Source: Microbulbifer agarilyticus (GTDB lineage Bacteria > Pseudomonadota > Gammaproteobacteria > Pseudomonadales > Cellvibrionaceae). From it: a stretch of 64,000 nt of DNA. The notes beneath the pieces are model-generated. The model searched no databases and was not told the DNA's origin. It saw only the letters and a list, made by a program, of their open reading frames with translations. Where the stretch lies: NCBI RefSeq assembly GCF_019800665.1, contig NZ_JAHVKO010000001.1, forward strand, positions 620,001 through 684,000. Reading direction: 5' to 3'. The position numbers were made by a program, and so were the translations under genes. Each line of letters begins with the position of its first letter. Position 1 is the stretch's first letter. This document shows positions 8,571 to 17,656 of the stretch, piece by piece.

Positions 8571-9269
8571 ATGGATAAGGCAAAAGAGAAGGTTCAGCGG
8601 TTCCGTGCGCGCGAGCAGCGTATCCTGGACGCAGCGCTGGAGCTGTTGCTCGAGCATGGTGAAGAGAAGGTGACGGTTGAGCAGATCGCTGAACGCGTCG
8701 ACATTGGTAAAGGCACCATTTACAAGCACTTTATCTCCAAGACCGAGATCTATATGCGTCTGTTGATGGACTACGAAAAGTCCCTCACCGAGCGCCTTAA
8801 GAGTGCCGTTGCTACTGCGGAGCAGGGCGATATTACCGCTCCGGCCCGTGCTTATTTTGAGTCGCGCATGGCAGATCCGGCGCGCGACCGACTGTTTCAG
8901 CGCCTTGAGGAAAAGATTATTGCGCTGAATCTGGCCCCGGAAATGATCGCGGAGCTCCACGCGTTGCGTAATTCCAATGCTTCAGCGCTCAATCGCGTTT
9001 TCGAGCGCCGCATGGAGCAGGGTGTACTGAAGAAAGTACCTGCTTATTTCTATTATTCGACCTACTGGGCTCTGGTGCAGGGCGCCGTTGAGCTGTATCA
9101 CTCCAAATCGTTCTCTGACGTAATTGAGGATCGCGAGGGGTTGATGGAATTCATCATGGATGTCGGTGTGCATATCGGTGATATCTCCAGTCGCCGTCAC
9201 CAGGATTCAGACCAACCGACAGGCTTGCCCCAGAGCACCCCAAGCACCCCGGGTAGCAGTTTTGGCTGA
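8571..9269 (+). CDS. TetR/AcrR-family transcriptional regulator
   Basis: A 232-residue regulator with an N-terminal TetR helix-turn-helix: helix 1 around RILDAALELLLEHG and the recognition region IAERVDIGKGTIYKHF (residues about 40-56). The C-terminal ligand domain is diverged and the ligand is unknown. ATG 8571 is preferred over the frame opening at 8520 because GGAAG lies at 8565-8569. The DUF1285 gene overlaps its last codons, implying co-transcription. It may autoregulate from the upstream gap; that is inference. It does not resemble PsrA. Confidence 0.9.
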   Translation: MDKAKEKVQRFRAREQRILDAALELLLEHGEEKVTVEQIAERVDIGKGTIYKHFISKTEIYMRLLMDYEKSLTERLKSAVATAEQGDITAPARAYFESRMADPARDRLFQRLEEKIIALNLAPEMIAELHALRNSNASALNRVFERRMEQGVLKKVPAYFYYSTYWALVQGAVELYHSKSFSDVIEDREGLMEFIMDVGVHIGDISSRRHQDSDQPTGLPQSTPSTPGSSFG

Positions 9270-9828
9270 GCCATTATTTCAGCAGCTACAGAAATTACAG
9301 GACGAGTTCCAGGGGTACCCGCCGGTATCCTCCTGGAACCCCGACCTCTGTGGCGATATGGATATGATCATCAAGGCCGATGGTCACTGGATCCATGAAG
9401 GGACGGAAATTGAACGCCAGCCGCTGGTGAAGCTCTTCGCAAGCATTCTTAAGAAAGAAGGTGAAGACTATTTCCTGATCACGCCGGTCGAGAAATGGCG
9501 CATCGTTGTGGAAGATGTGCCTTTTTTAATTACGCAGGCGGCGCGGGAAGGGGATGGTGATGGCGCACAAATATTGCTCACTACCAATACCGGGGATGTG
9601 CTGCCGTTAGATAAAATGCACCCACTTCTGCTGAAACCTTACGGCGACCCCTCTCAGCCAATTCCCTATATAGAAGTGCGTGATGGACTTGAGGGGCGCA
9701 TGTCCAGAGATGTTTACTATCAGTTGATCGACTGGGCTGAGCCGCGTCAGCCAAATGAGCCTCCGGCCAAACTCTGTCAACTCTGGCTAAAAAGTAACGG
9801 CGAAGAGTTCTTGCTCGGCCAGTACTGA
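9262..9828 (+). CDS. DUF1285 domain-containing protein
   Basis: The 188-residue product matches the DUF1285 family, small cytoplasmic proteins of unknown function. Typical features are the DMDMIIKADGHWIHEGTEI segment near the start, then FLITPVEKWRI and a Lys/Pro-rich middle. The proposed start is TTG at 9262, overlapping the TetR stop (TTGGCTGA); no ATG or GTG lies near the family's usual N-terminus, and starting at 9160 would add 34 residues encoded inside the TetR gene. Overlap suggests translational coupling to the regulator. Confidence 0.75.
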   Translation: MAEPLFQQLQKLQDEFQGYPPVSSWNPDLCGDMDMIIKADGHWIHEGTEIERQPLVKLFASILKKEGEDYFLITPVEKWRIVVEDVPFLITQAAREGDGDGAQILLTTNTGDVLPLDKMHPLLLKPYGDPSQPIPYIEVRDGLEGRMSRDVYYQLIDWAEPRQPNEPPAKLCQLWLKSNGEEFLLGQY

Positions 9829-10163
9829 ATTATTCGCAATGAATAAATTCTCATTGTCACTCTCGTTAGCTCTGCAAAAATATCTCATTAATTTATTTCA
9901 CATGTTTCACTTAATTTAAATCCGGTTAAATATTATTCGGAATAAGATTTCGTGAAATATATTAGAAATATTTGAGAAATATGCTGACATATAAGTTTCA
10001 CACTTCAAGATATTTGAAATATTTGTCCCATTTTCATATTCGCGTCTTTCATTCGTAACATTTTCGCAACACTCCATTCCTAGACTCCCCCTCGTCCAAA
10101 TTGCTTTGGCCGTTAAAAAAAATATTTACGGATAAATCCATTTCATCCTTGTTAGGGGGATTC
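9829..10163. other. AT-rich promoter region of the lipoprotein gene
   Basis: 335 bp without a gene, much richer in A and T than its surroundings. GAAATAT-type words recur in both orientations at about 9950-10020. An AGGGGGA ribosome binding site at 10154-10160 precedes the lipoprotein ATG. No consensus operator is recognised. Confidence 0.45.
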
Positions 10164-11822
10164 ATGAAACTCGTAACCAAGAAGCTGCTGCTGGCAGCTG
10201 CTATCACTGGTCTGCTGACTGGCTGTGACAGCGGCGGTATTACTATTGCTCCGGAAACCAACGACAACTCCGTAGATAACAGCACTGGCGGCGGTGACGG
10301 TGGCGCTGTTGCAAATAACCCATGCGCTTCTTACGAGAAAGCTGGTTCTGTTAAGCAGGGCGAGTTCAACTCTGAAACTGGTAACTGTACCTACAACGCA
10401 GCGTTTGTTGATTCTGGCAACCCGCTGACAGTTGACCTGGTAATTCCTGCTCTGGAAAACGGTGCGCACCTTTTTGAAGGAAGTCTGTTCGTTGGTAACA
10501 ACTACGACGACGACACCACCATGGCTGCTGCTGGTATCGCCGAAGGCGGTGACGGTGCTCAGCTGACCGTACAGGCTGGTGCAACGGTTGCATTCCCAGA
10601 CAGCACAAAGTTCATGGTTGTAAACCGTGGTTCTCAGCTGGTAGCTGTAGGTACTGCGCAAGACCCAATTACTTTCACTTCTCTGTCTGACGTAGAGGGC
10701 ACTGTAGGTCCTGAAGACATACAGCAGTGGGGTGGTATGGTGATCAATGGTTTCGGTATCACTAATAAGTGTGCCTACGATGCCGAAATGAACACCTCTG
10801 AATGTCACGTACTCGCCGAAGGTGCTGCTGGTAAAGACCAGTCCAACTACGGTGGTGACAACAACGGCGACAGCTCCGGTCACATGGAATATGTTCGCGT
10901 TAAGCACACTGGTGCGGAAGTTGCGAACGGTGACGAGCTGAACGGTATCACCTTCAGCTCTGTCGGTTCCGGTACCATCGTTAAGAACCTGCAGGTTTAC
11001 TCCACTTACGACGACGGCATCGAAATGTTCGGTGGTGCGGTAAGTTTTGAAAACTACCTGGCCATGTATGTACGTGACGATTCCATCGACATTGACGAAG
11101 GTTGGAGCGGCTCCATCACTAACGCGCTGGTAATCCAGAGCGAAACCGATGGTAACCACTGTATCGAATCTGACGGTATCGGTTCTTACAAAGACACCAA
11201 CGACTACACCGCTCTGATCGCAGCCGGCCTGAACAGCCGCCCGGTGATTGATGGCCTGACCTGCATCATCTCTGCACAGAGTGAAGGTACTCACGATCCG
11301 GGCGCTGGCTGGCGTTTCCGTGAAGGTATCTACCCGATGATCACCAACTCTATGGTTATCGGTTCCTTCGCCGCTGACGAAAACGGTGTGGAAGGTAGCA
11401 ACTACTGCCTGCGCGTTGAGAGCGCCGAGACCACTGCAGCTCTGGCTGCCGGTACCGAAGCAAGCATCACTTCCAACATCTTTGCCTGTGCTGACAAGAC
11501 CAAAGGTGGCCCGATTGGCACTGACGAGCTGGAAGCCTGGGCGGTTGCCAACGGCAACGTATTTGCCGACGTACCAGCTGACGCCGCTTTGAACCCGACT
11601 GCCGCTGCCGACACTGGCCTGCAACTGCTTGAAGGTCCTCTGTCTGTATTCTCCATCGACACCGACAGCATGATGGTTAATGACGCTGCGGTAGGTATCT
11701 CTCCGATCGAGCGCGCTTACCTGGGTGCTCTGAGTGCTGGCGACAGCGACTGGACTGTTGGCTGGACCTACGGCCTGCACGACGGCAGCCGCGCTCAGGC
11801 TCTGTGGTTCGAGCAGCAGTAA
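10164..11822 (+). CDS. cell-surface or periplasmic lipoprotein, beta-helix-like, paired with a TonB receptor
   Basis: The 552-residue protein starts with a lipoprotein signal peptide ending L-L-T-G-C (acylated Cys21), followed by an Asn/Asp/Ser/Gly-rich linker. The body is Gly/Asn/Asp-rich with recurring short beta-type motifs, suggestive of a right-handed beta-helix; four or more Cys pairs may form disulfides. ATG 10164 has a strong AGGGGGA site. It is followed at 109 bp by a TonB-dependent receptor, and such lipoprotein/receptor pairs are common in marine gammaproteobacteria. Codons are strongly biased, suggesting high expression. Ligand unknown. Confidence 0.7.
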   Translation: MKLVTKKLLLAAAITGLLTGCDSGGITIAPETNDNSVDNSTGGGDGGAVANNPCASYEKAGSVKQGEFNSETGNCTYNAAFVDSGNPLTVDLVIPALENGAHLFEGSLFVGNNYDDDTTMAAAGIAEGGDGAQLTVQAGATVAFPDSTKFMVVNRGSQLVAVGTAQDPITFTSLSDVEGTVGPEDIQQWGGMVINGFGITNKCAYDAEMNTSECHVLAEGAAGKDQSNYGGDNNGDSSGHMEYVRVKHTGAEVANGDELNGITFSSVGSGTIVKNLQVYSTYDDGIEMFGGAVSFENYLAMYVRDDSIDIDEGWSGSITNALVIQSETDGNHCIESDGIGSYKDTNDYTALIAAGLNSRPVIDGLTCIISAQSEGTHDPGAGWRFREGIYPMITNSMVIGSFAADENGVEGSNYCLRVESAETTAALAAGTEASITSNIFACADKTKGGPIGTDELEAWAVANGNVFADVPADAALNPTAAADTGLQLLEGPLSVFSIDTDSMMVNDAAVGISPIERAYLGALSAGDSDWTVGWTYGLHDGSRAQALWFEQQ

Positions 11823-11833
11823 GTGCTTAGGAG

Positions 11834-11892
11834 GTCAGGATTTTAAATCCTGACTGAGGGGCGCCGCCTTCACACACTGGAGCCGGCGCCTC
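11834..11892 (+). promoter_or_regulatory. two intercistronic hairpins
   Basis: The first hairpin is a perfect 10-bp inverted repeat (11834-11843 with 11845-11854). The second pairs 11856-11866 with 11884-11892 using GGCGCCG/CGGCGCC. Neither is followed by a real T-run. They lie between the lipoprotein and receptor genes and could set differential mRNA stability or attenuate read-through. Confidence 0.5.
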
Positions 11893-11931
11893 ATTTGATT
11901 TTGAGATCAGGAACGATTAGAGGCCTGGGAA

Positions 11932-14655
11932 ATGGATAAGAACGAAAAGTTTCAAAGAGTGCCGTTGGTATTGGCTATCGCCACGGCCTCTGTCATTGCT
12001 CCTAACGCGTTGGCGCAGGTAGAAATGGACACGATTGCTGGCCCGCAGGCGCAGCAAATTGAAGAAGTAATGGTGCAGGGGCGACTGAAAGACTCAGCCG
12101 AGATGCTGGTTAGCGAGCGCCTGGAAGAAGAAGTGGTAACCGACATCCTCGGTTCTGAAATGATCGGACGAGTAGGGGATTCAACAGTTGCCGCTGCGCT
12201 GCGCCGTGTGGCTGGTCTGTCCCTCGTTAACGACAAGTTTGTTTACGTTCGTGGCCTGGGTGAGCGTTATTCCAGTACCACTCTGAACGGTGCCACCGTG
12301 CCGTCTCCAGATCTGACCCGAAACGTAATTCCGCTGGACATTTTCCCGACCTCCGTTGTGGATTCTCTCGCGGTACAGAAATCATATTCCGCCGATCAGG
12401 CGGCAACCTTTGGTGGTGGTAACGTCAACATCCGCACCAAGGGTATTCCCGATGGCCTGACTTTCTCTATTGAGTTGGGCAGCGGTATGAACAGCGAGAC
12501 CGATGGTGACGTGCTGTCTTACCGCGGCGGTGATGATGACGACTTCGGCACCGATGACGGCACTCGTGCCTTGCCTGTGGAGCTCGAGCAAGCACTGCAA
12601 CGCTTTAAAGGTGAGCTTGGTGTACAGGACATTCGCGAAGTTCTGGAGCAGGAAGGCAACGAATATGCCTCAGCTTCCGAAGCGATCGCTGCTGCAAAAC
12701 AACTCAATCGTGAGTTGGCCCTGCAGTTGAATCGTGACATCGCGGTGCAGGACGATTCCAGTAACCCGGATATGGGTGTGAAGGGTAGCGTTGGTAACCG
12801 TTTCTACATCACCGACGATCTGGAAGTAGGTTTCCTGGCTGGTGCATCTTACAAGAACCGCTGGCGTGAAGAGGAGACCATCAAGCGATCCTACGGTTTG
12901 CCGGAAGAAGTTGTGGACGTTGAAAATACCTCAACATACTCCGTAGATCTGAGTGGCAACCTCAATCTGGGGGTTCGTTATGGCGATGACCATGAGCTTA
13001 CTCTGACCAGCTTGTACCTGCGCAATACCGACGACGATACCTCTGTGCGCGATTACTTCAACGAAAACCGCCAGCTGTCTGACGGCCGTGGGTTCCGTGA
13101 ATATACATTGAAGTATGAAGAACGCGATCTGCTGGTGAATCAGGCTCGAGGTGCTCATACTCTCGGCCCCGCGACCAAAGATATGGTTCCTGGCGGTCTT
13201 CTGAACTGGGTGTCGGATGAGCTGAAGGTCGACTGGTTTTACTCCGAGTCTACTGCTCAGACCGATATTCCGAACGAAGTTTCCGTCAATGCCGATACTC
13301 TGACCAATAGTCTTGGCGAGGTGGTGAGCTCTTCGGTCAGTAACGGTGTAAACAGTTCCGGCTTCCGTTTTACCGAGTTGGAAGATGAGGTCCTGAACTA
13401 CGGTTGGAGCTCTACTTTGCCGCTGGAATTCTCCAGCTCTTCACTGGAGTTGAGTGGTGGTTTTGCCCGTACTGAAAAGGCGCGCTACTACAAGCAGAGT
13501 GAATTCCGTATCGGCGCGATCAACGTTGACGACCCTGCGTCACTGGGCGGGAGTCTGGACCAGGTGTTTAGCGATGCGCAAATCACCGACCCGGCCAATG
13601 ACTACGCTTTTGACCGCGCGGGTACCAACAACCAGAGCTACATCGCCGCTACGTTGACAGATGCCGTATTCGGTAAGATTGACTGGACCCTGAATGAAAC
13701 CTGGCGTGCGTCCGCCGGCGCTCGCTGGGAAGAGTACAACCAGGTTGCCCTAGACTGGAACCCCTATGGTTACAGCATTGAGAGCCCGCAGATTGACCTG
13801 GATGAAGATGGGCTGCGTGACTCCACTTACAGTGACGACGCAGTATATCCGTCTCTCTCGCTGACCTATATGGGCGCGCTGTGGGCGGAGACCTTCCAGT
13901 TGCGCTTCGGTGCCAGTAAAACCGCGGTTCGCCCGGATCTGCGTGAAATTACTGAGGCGATTTACATCGATCCAATCACCGACGAACAGGTGAAAGGTAA
14001 CCCGGATGCCCGCCCGTCTGAAATCACCAACTTTGACGTGCGTGGAGAATGGTACTTCGACAATGGCGACAACCTGACCGTATCCGCTTTCTACAAAGAT
14101 ATTGTTGATCCGATTGAATTCTTTGAGTTGGCTTCCAGTGATACCAACGTCGCTCGCGAAATCATCAATGCGGAATCCGGTGAGATCACTGGTGTGGAAA
14201 TTGAGGCGCTTAAGGGCCTTGGTTTCATGGGTGAATTCATGGATAGCTTCTTCGTGCAGAGCAACCTGACGTTCCAGGAAACGGAACTGGTTGCCGGTGC
14301 CGAAGCCGATGCCCCGACCAATCCTATCCGCGAAATGACTGGCGCCTCCGAGTATGTGGTTAACATGCTGGTTGGTTTCGACTCTCCAGATGGCGGGCAT
14401 ACTGCAACTCTGGGTTACAACGTGTTCGGCGATCGTCTGTATGCTGCCGGCCGTAACGGTGCCCCGGACGCCTATGAGTTGCCGTTCCACTCGCTGGATC
14501 TGACGTACTCTTGGTACCCGACCGAAGAAATCACCATCAAAGCCAAGATGCAAAACCTACTGGATGAGGCAATCGAAATTGAGCGCGCAAACGTGGTCGT
14601 ATTCGAGGAAAAGCCTGGGCAGTCTTTTGCACTGAGTGCTCAATACAAGTTCTGA
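11932..14655 (+). CDS. TonB-dependent outer-membrane receptor
   Basis: A 907-residue receptor with a signal peptide ending A-L-A-Q, a TonB-box-like IEEVMVQG near residue 45, a plug domain (about 60-180, with V-R-G-L-G-E-R-Y and NVNIRTKG) and a 22-strand type barrel ending in the outer-membrane signal L-S-A-Q-Y-K-F with terminal Phe. Start ATG 11932 follows a short leader after the hairpins. It imports an unknown substrate across the outer membrane using TonB energy; the upstream lipoprotein probably cooperates at the surface. A terminator follows. Confidence 0.92.
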   Translation: MDKNEKFQRVPLVLAIATASVIAPNALAQVEMDTIAGPQAQQIEEVMVQGRLKDSAEMLVSERLEEEVVTDILGSEMIGRVGDSTVAAALRRVAGLSLVNDKFVYVRGLGERYSSTTLNGATVPSPDLTRNVIPLDIFPTSVVDSLAVQKSYSADQAATFGGGNVNIRTKGIPDGLTFSIELGSGMNSETDGDVLSYRGGDDDDFGTDDGTRALPVELEQALQRFKGELGVQDIREVLEQEGNEYASASEAIAAAKQLNRELALQLNRDIAVQDDSSNPDMGVKGSVGNRFYITDDLEVGFLAGASYKNRWREEETIKRSYGLPEEVVDVENTSTYSVDLSGNLNLGVRYGDDHELTLTSLYLRNTDDDTSVRDYFNENRQLSDGRGFREYTLKYEERDLLVNQARGAHTLGPATKDMVPGGLLNWVSDELKVDWFYSESTAQTDIPNEVSVNADTLTNSLGEVVSSSVSNGVNSSGFRFTELEDEVLNYGWSSTLPLEFSSSSLELSGGFARTEKARYYKQSEFRIGAINVDDPASLGGSLDQVFSDAQITDPANDYAFDRAGTNNQSYIAATLTDAVFGKIDWTLNETWRASAGARWEEYNQVALDWNPYGYSIESPQIDLDEDGLRDSTYSDDAVYPSLSLTYMGALWAETFQLRFGASKTAVRPDLREITEAIYIDPITDEQVKGNPDARPSEITNFDVRGEWYFDNGDNLTVSAFYKDIVDPIEFFELASSDTNVAREIINAESGEITGVEIEALKGLGFMGEFMDSFFVQSNLTFQETELVAGAEADAPTNPIREMTGASEYVVNMLVGFDSPDGGHTATLGYNVFGDRLYAAGRNGAPDAYELPFHSLDLTYSWYPTEEITIKAKMQNLLDEAIEIERANVVVFEEKPGQSFALSAQYKF

Positions 14656-14721
14656 TTGCGATAGGTTTCGACAACAAAAACGTACCTGGAAGTATTACAG
14701 CAACAGGGAACGCTTGAAGAG

Positions 14722-14752
14722 CCGGGCACTGTACAAAGTGTCCGGTTTTTTT
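14722..14752 (+). terminator. terminator of the TonB receptor operon
   Basis: A 9-bp stem with one G-U pair (14722-14730 with 14737-14745) is followed by seven T residues, 67 bp after the receptor stop. Confidence 0.85.
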
Positions 14753-14782
14753 CGTATTGGTGGCTGCCCATTGCGAGACAAT

Positions 14783-14807
14783 AAAAAAGGGCGCCCATTG
14801 GGCGCCC
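14783..14807 (-). terminator. terminator of the ETF-QO gene
   Basis: GGGCGCCC (14789-14796) pairs perfectly with 14800-14807 across a 3-nt loop; on the minus strand six T residues follow. It sits just past the ETF-QO stop. Confidence 0.9.
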
Positions 14808-14828
14808 CATAAACTGACTGCTCAGCAA

Positions 14829-16466
14829 TTACATATTCGGATAGTTGGGGCCGCCGCCACCTTCCGGAGTCACCCACACAATGTTCTGGGTGGGGTCCTT
14901 AATGTCACAAGTCTTACAGTGTACGCAGTTCTGTGCGTTGATCTGGAAGCGCTTGCCGTCACCGTCCTCTACCACTTCGTATACGCCGGCAGGGCAGTAG
15001 CGCTGTGCTGGCTCATCGTAGATCGGCAGGTTGTGGTTCAGCGGAATGTCACTGTCCTTCAGGGTCAGGTGACAAGGCTGATCTTCTACGTGGTTGGTGT
15101 TGGAGATAAACACCGACGACAGCTTGTCGAAGCTCAGTACGCCATCCGGCTTCGGATAGTTGATCTTTTTGCAGTCTGCGGCGGGTTTCAGCTGGGCGTG
15201 GTCTGCCTTGCTGTCGCTCAGGGTCCACGGCAGCTTGCCTTTAAACAGGTTGATGTCCACGAACGCATAGGCTGCGCCCAGGATGTTGCCCCATTTGTGC
15301 TGTGCCGGACCGAAATTGCGCTGCTTGTGCAGCTCTTTCCACGCCCAGCTGTTCTTGTAGCGCTCGCTGTAATCGGTCAGCTCATCACCGCCGCGCTCGG
15401 CGCTCAGGGCTTCTGCTACGGATTCCGCGGCCAGCATGCCGGACTTCATCGCGGTGTGATTGCCTTTGATCTTGGCGAAGTTCAGGGTGCCAGCGTCGTC
15501 GCCGATCAGCATGCCGCCCGGGAAGGTCATTTTCGGCTGGGACTGCAGGCCGCCTTTTACGATGGCGCGTGCACCGTAGGCAACACGCTGTCCGTCTTCC
15601 AGGTACTGCTTGATCACCGGGTGGTGCTTGTAGCGCTGGAATTCGTCAAACGGGCTGACATGCGGGTTGCTGTAGGACAGGTCGGTGATCAGGCCGACTA
15701 CTACCTGGTCGTCTTCCAGGTGATACAGGAAGCCACCCCCGGAGGAGTTGGACTCATCCAGCGGCCAGCCGGCGGTGTGCACAACCAGGCCTTGCTTGTG
15801 CTTGCTGCTGTCGACTTTCCAGATTTCCTTGATGCCGATGCCGTAGTGCTGCGGTTCGCGGTCTGCATCCAGAGAGTATTTGGCAATTAGCTGCTTGCCC
15901 AGGTGTCCACGACAGCCTTCGGCAAACAGGGTGTATTTTGCGTGCAGCTCCATACCCGGCATGTAGCTGTCTTTTTGCTCGCCATTGGCGCCGATGCCCA
16001 TATCGCCGGTTGCGATACCTTTTACCGAGCCATCTTCGTTGTACAGGACTTCTGCCGCGGCAAAGCCTGGGAAGATCTCAACGCCCAGGGCTTCGGCCTG
16101 TTCGGCGAGCCAGCGGGTGAGGTTGCCGAGGCTGATAATGTAGTTGCCTTCGTTGTGCATGGTGCTGGGCACCAGCATGCCGGGAACCTTGATAGAGGAT
16201 TCCGGGCCACGGAGTACGTAGATATCGTCGCCCTCGACCGGGGTTTCCAGAGGCGCGCCGCGCTCTTTCCAGTCAGGGAACAGTTCGTTCAGGGCGGTGG
16301 GTTCAAATACGGCGCCGGAGAGGATGTGCGCACCAACTTCCGAACCTTTCTCAACCACACACACGGCGATGTCTTCATTAATCTGACGTAGCTTGATCGC
16401 GGCGGCCAGTCCGGCAGGGCCCGCGCCGACGATGACTACGTCGTATTCCATTGACTCGCGTTCCAC
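14829..16466 (-). CDS. electron transfer flavoprotein-ubiquinone oxidoreductase
   Basis: ETF-QO passes electrons from reduced ETF to ubiquinone at the inner membrane, connecting acyl-CoA and other dehydrogenases to respiration. The 545-residue protein has the N-terminal FAD-binding G-A-G-P-A-G motif and a C-terminal 4Fe-4S cluster set: C-P-A-G-V-Y and C-V-H-C-K-T-C. The GTG at 16466 is favoured by GAGGAGA six bases upstream; an ATG at 16451 would give a start at MEYDVVIVGAG. It is divergent from etfBA, its electron donor genes. Confidence 0.96.
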   Translation of the reverse strand: MERESMEYDVVIVGAGPAGLAAAIKLRQINEDIAVCVVEKGSEVGAHILSGAVFEPTALNELFPDWKERGAPLETPVEGDDIYVLRGPESSIKVPGMLVPSTMHNEGNYIISLGNLTRWLAEQAEALGVEIFPGFAAAEVLYNEDGSVKGIATGDMGIGANGEQKDSYMPGMELHAKYTLFAEGCRGHLGKQLIAKYSLDADREPQHYGIGIKEIWKVDSSKHKQGLVVHTAGWPLDESNSSGGGFLYHLEDDQVVVGLITDLSYSNPHVSPFDEFQRYKHHPVIKQYLEDGQRVAYGARAIVKGGLQSQPKMTFPGGMLIGDDAGTLNFAKIKGNHTAMKSGMLAAESVAEALSAERGGDELTDYSERYKNSWAWKELHKQRNFGPAQHKWGNILGAAYAFVDINLFKGKLPWTLSDSKADHAQLKPAADCKKINYPKPDGVLSFDKLSSVFISNTNHVEDQPCHLTLKDSDIPLNHNLPIYDEPAQRYCPAGVYEVVEDGDGKRFQINAQNCVHCKTCDIKDPTQNIVWVTPEGGGGPNYPNM

Positions 16467-16906
16467 AGGTCTCTCCTCAACTAATTTAGTTATTCACCCA
16501 CCGAATTATGACAGGCAACTTTTAGGTTTCTCGATTATATCGGTCCGTGACCAATCGCACCAATTGCGTAACTTTTCATATCCGCTGGCAAAAGTGGCGT
16601 AATTAGCGGTATTCGCCTGTCTAGAATAGTGTGGGTTTATGGCCTGAAATTGATCTTATGAATGACTGCTAGGCTTACTATTCAACTATTGATTTTGCTT
16701 GGTGAAAGGGCCAACATACGCCCCGGTCAAACAACTGTTTGAACTCGAGGTCGGCTCGCAAAGGCCCGAAAACGCTCACTTTGAGCGCTTTGGGGGAGCC
16801 GCGAAACACTCAGCCGCGAGGCTACGCGAGTTAGCCACGCCGCAGGTCAGCGCCATGGTAGGCGGCAGATTGCGGCTTTTATGTAGACTACTGAGACGGG
16901 ATTTTC
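16467..16906. other. divergent promoter region between ETF-QO and etfBA
   Basis: 440 bp with no gene. It holds a PsrA-like palindrome (16727-16742) and a small hairpin (16773-16778 with 16782-16787). A short plus-strand ORF at 16699-16980 overlaps the etfB start and is not credible. Confidence 0.5.
16727..16742. promoter_or_regulatory. PsrA-like operator
   Basis: TCAAACAACTGTTTGA has perfect 7-bp arms around a 2-bp centre and contains CAAAC-N4-GTTTG, matching the described PsrA consensus (C/G)AAAC-N2-4-GTTT(G/C). PsrA is a fatty-acid-responsive TetR repressor known to control etf and beta-oxidation genes in Pseudomonas. No psrA gene lies in the window. Confidence 0.6.
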
Positions 16907-17656
16907 ATGAAAGTTCTTGTAGCTGTGAAGCGCGTTGTCGATTACAACGTGAAAGTTCGCCCCAAGGCGGACGGTTCTGATGTGGACATTGCCAACGTCA
17001 AGATGTCCATCAACCCCTTCTGTGAGATTGCGGTAGAAGAAGCGGTTCGCCTGAAAGAGAAGGGTGTAGCCAGCGAGATCGTTGTTGTCTCCATGGGCCC
17101 CAAGCAGTGCCAGGAACAGATTCGTACCGCACTGGCCCTGGGCGCCGACCGTGGTATCCAGGTTGAGACCGATGCCGAGCTGCAGCCGCTGGCCGTTGCC
17201 AAGTGCCTGAAGGCCATCGTTGAGAAAGAAGAGCCGCAGCTGGTGATTCTGGGCAAGCAGTCCATCGACGGGGACAACAACCAGACTGGCCAGATGCTGG
17301 CTGCGCTGACCGGTATGGGTCAGGGCACCTTCGCGTCCGAAGTGAACGTTGAAGGCGAGTCCGTGAAGGTAACCCGTGAGATCGACGGCGGCCTGCAGAC
17401 CGTTGAGCTGACTCTGCCGGCGGTTGTGACTACCGACCTGCGCCTGAATGAGCCGCGTTACGCCTCCCTGCCGAACATCATGAAGGCCAAGCGTAAGCCT
17501 CTGGATGTGACCACCCCCGACGAACTCGGTGTGGACATCGCCCCGCGCACCAAAACCCTGAAAGTTGAGCCGCCGGCCGAGCGTCAGGCTGGCATCAAGG
17601 TTGCCGATGTAGCGGAACTGGTGGAAAAACTGAAAAGCGAGGCGAAGGTAATCTGA
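16907..17656 (+). CDS. etfB: electron transfer flavoprotein subunit beta
   Basis: The 249-residue small ETF subunit binds AMP and forms a heterodimer with EtfA. It begins [16 protein letters not shown] and carries the family segment [16 protein letters not shown]. The heterodimer takes electrons from acyl-CoA and related dehydrogenases. Its stop overlaps the etfA start by one base (TGATG), so translation is coupled. The PsrA-like site upstream suggests induction by fatty acids. Confidence 0.97.
   Translation: MKVLVAVKRVVDYNVKVRPKADGSDVDIANVKMSINPFCEIAVEEAVRLKEKGVASEIVVVSMGPKQCQEQIRTALALGADRGIQVETDAELQPLAVAKCLKAIVEKEEPQLVILGKQSIDGDNNQTGQMLAALTGMGQGTFASEVNVEGESVKVTREIDGGLQTVELTLPAVVTTDLRLNEPRYASLPNIMKAKRKPLDVTTPDELGVDIAPRTKTLKVEPPAERQAGIKVADVAELVEKLKSEAKVI

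Noticed and set aside
10030-10060. Possible phosphate (Pho) box upstream of the lipoprotein gene
   Set aside because: TTTCAT repeats are 15 bp apart rather than the 11-bp period of Pho boxes.
10152-11780. 542-codon minus-strand ORF
   Set aside because: It lies antisense to the lipoprotein gene, whose strong codon bias keeps the opposite frame open; its translation has no recognisable features.
14757-15890. 377-codon plus-strand ORF
   Set aside because: Antisense to ETF-QO and runs through the ETF-QO terminator.
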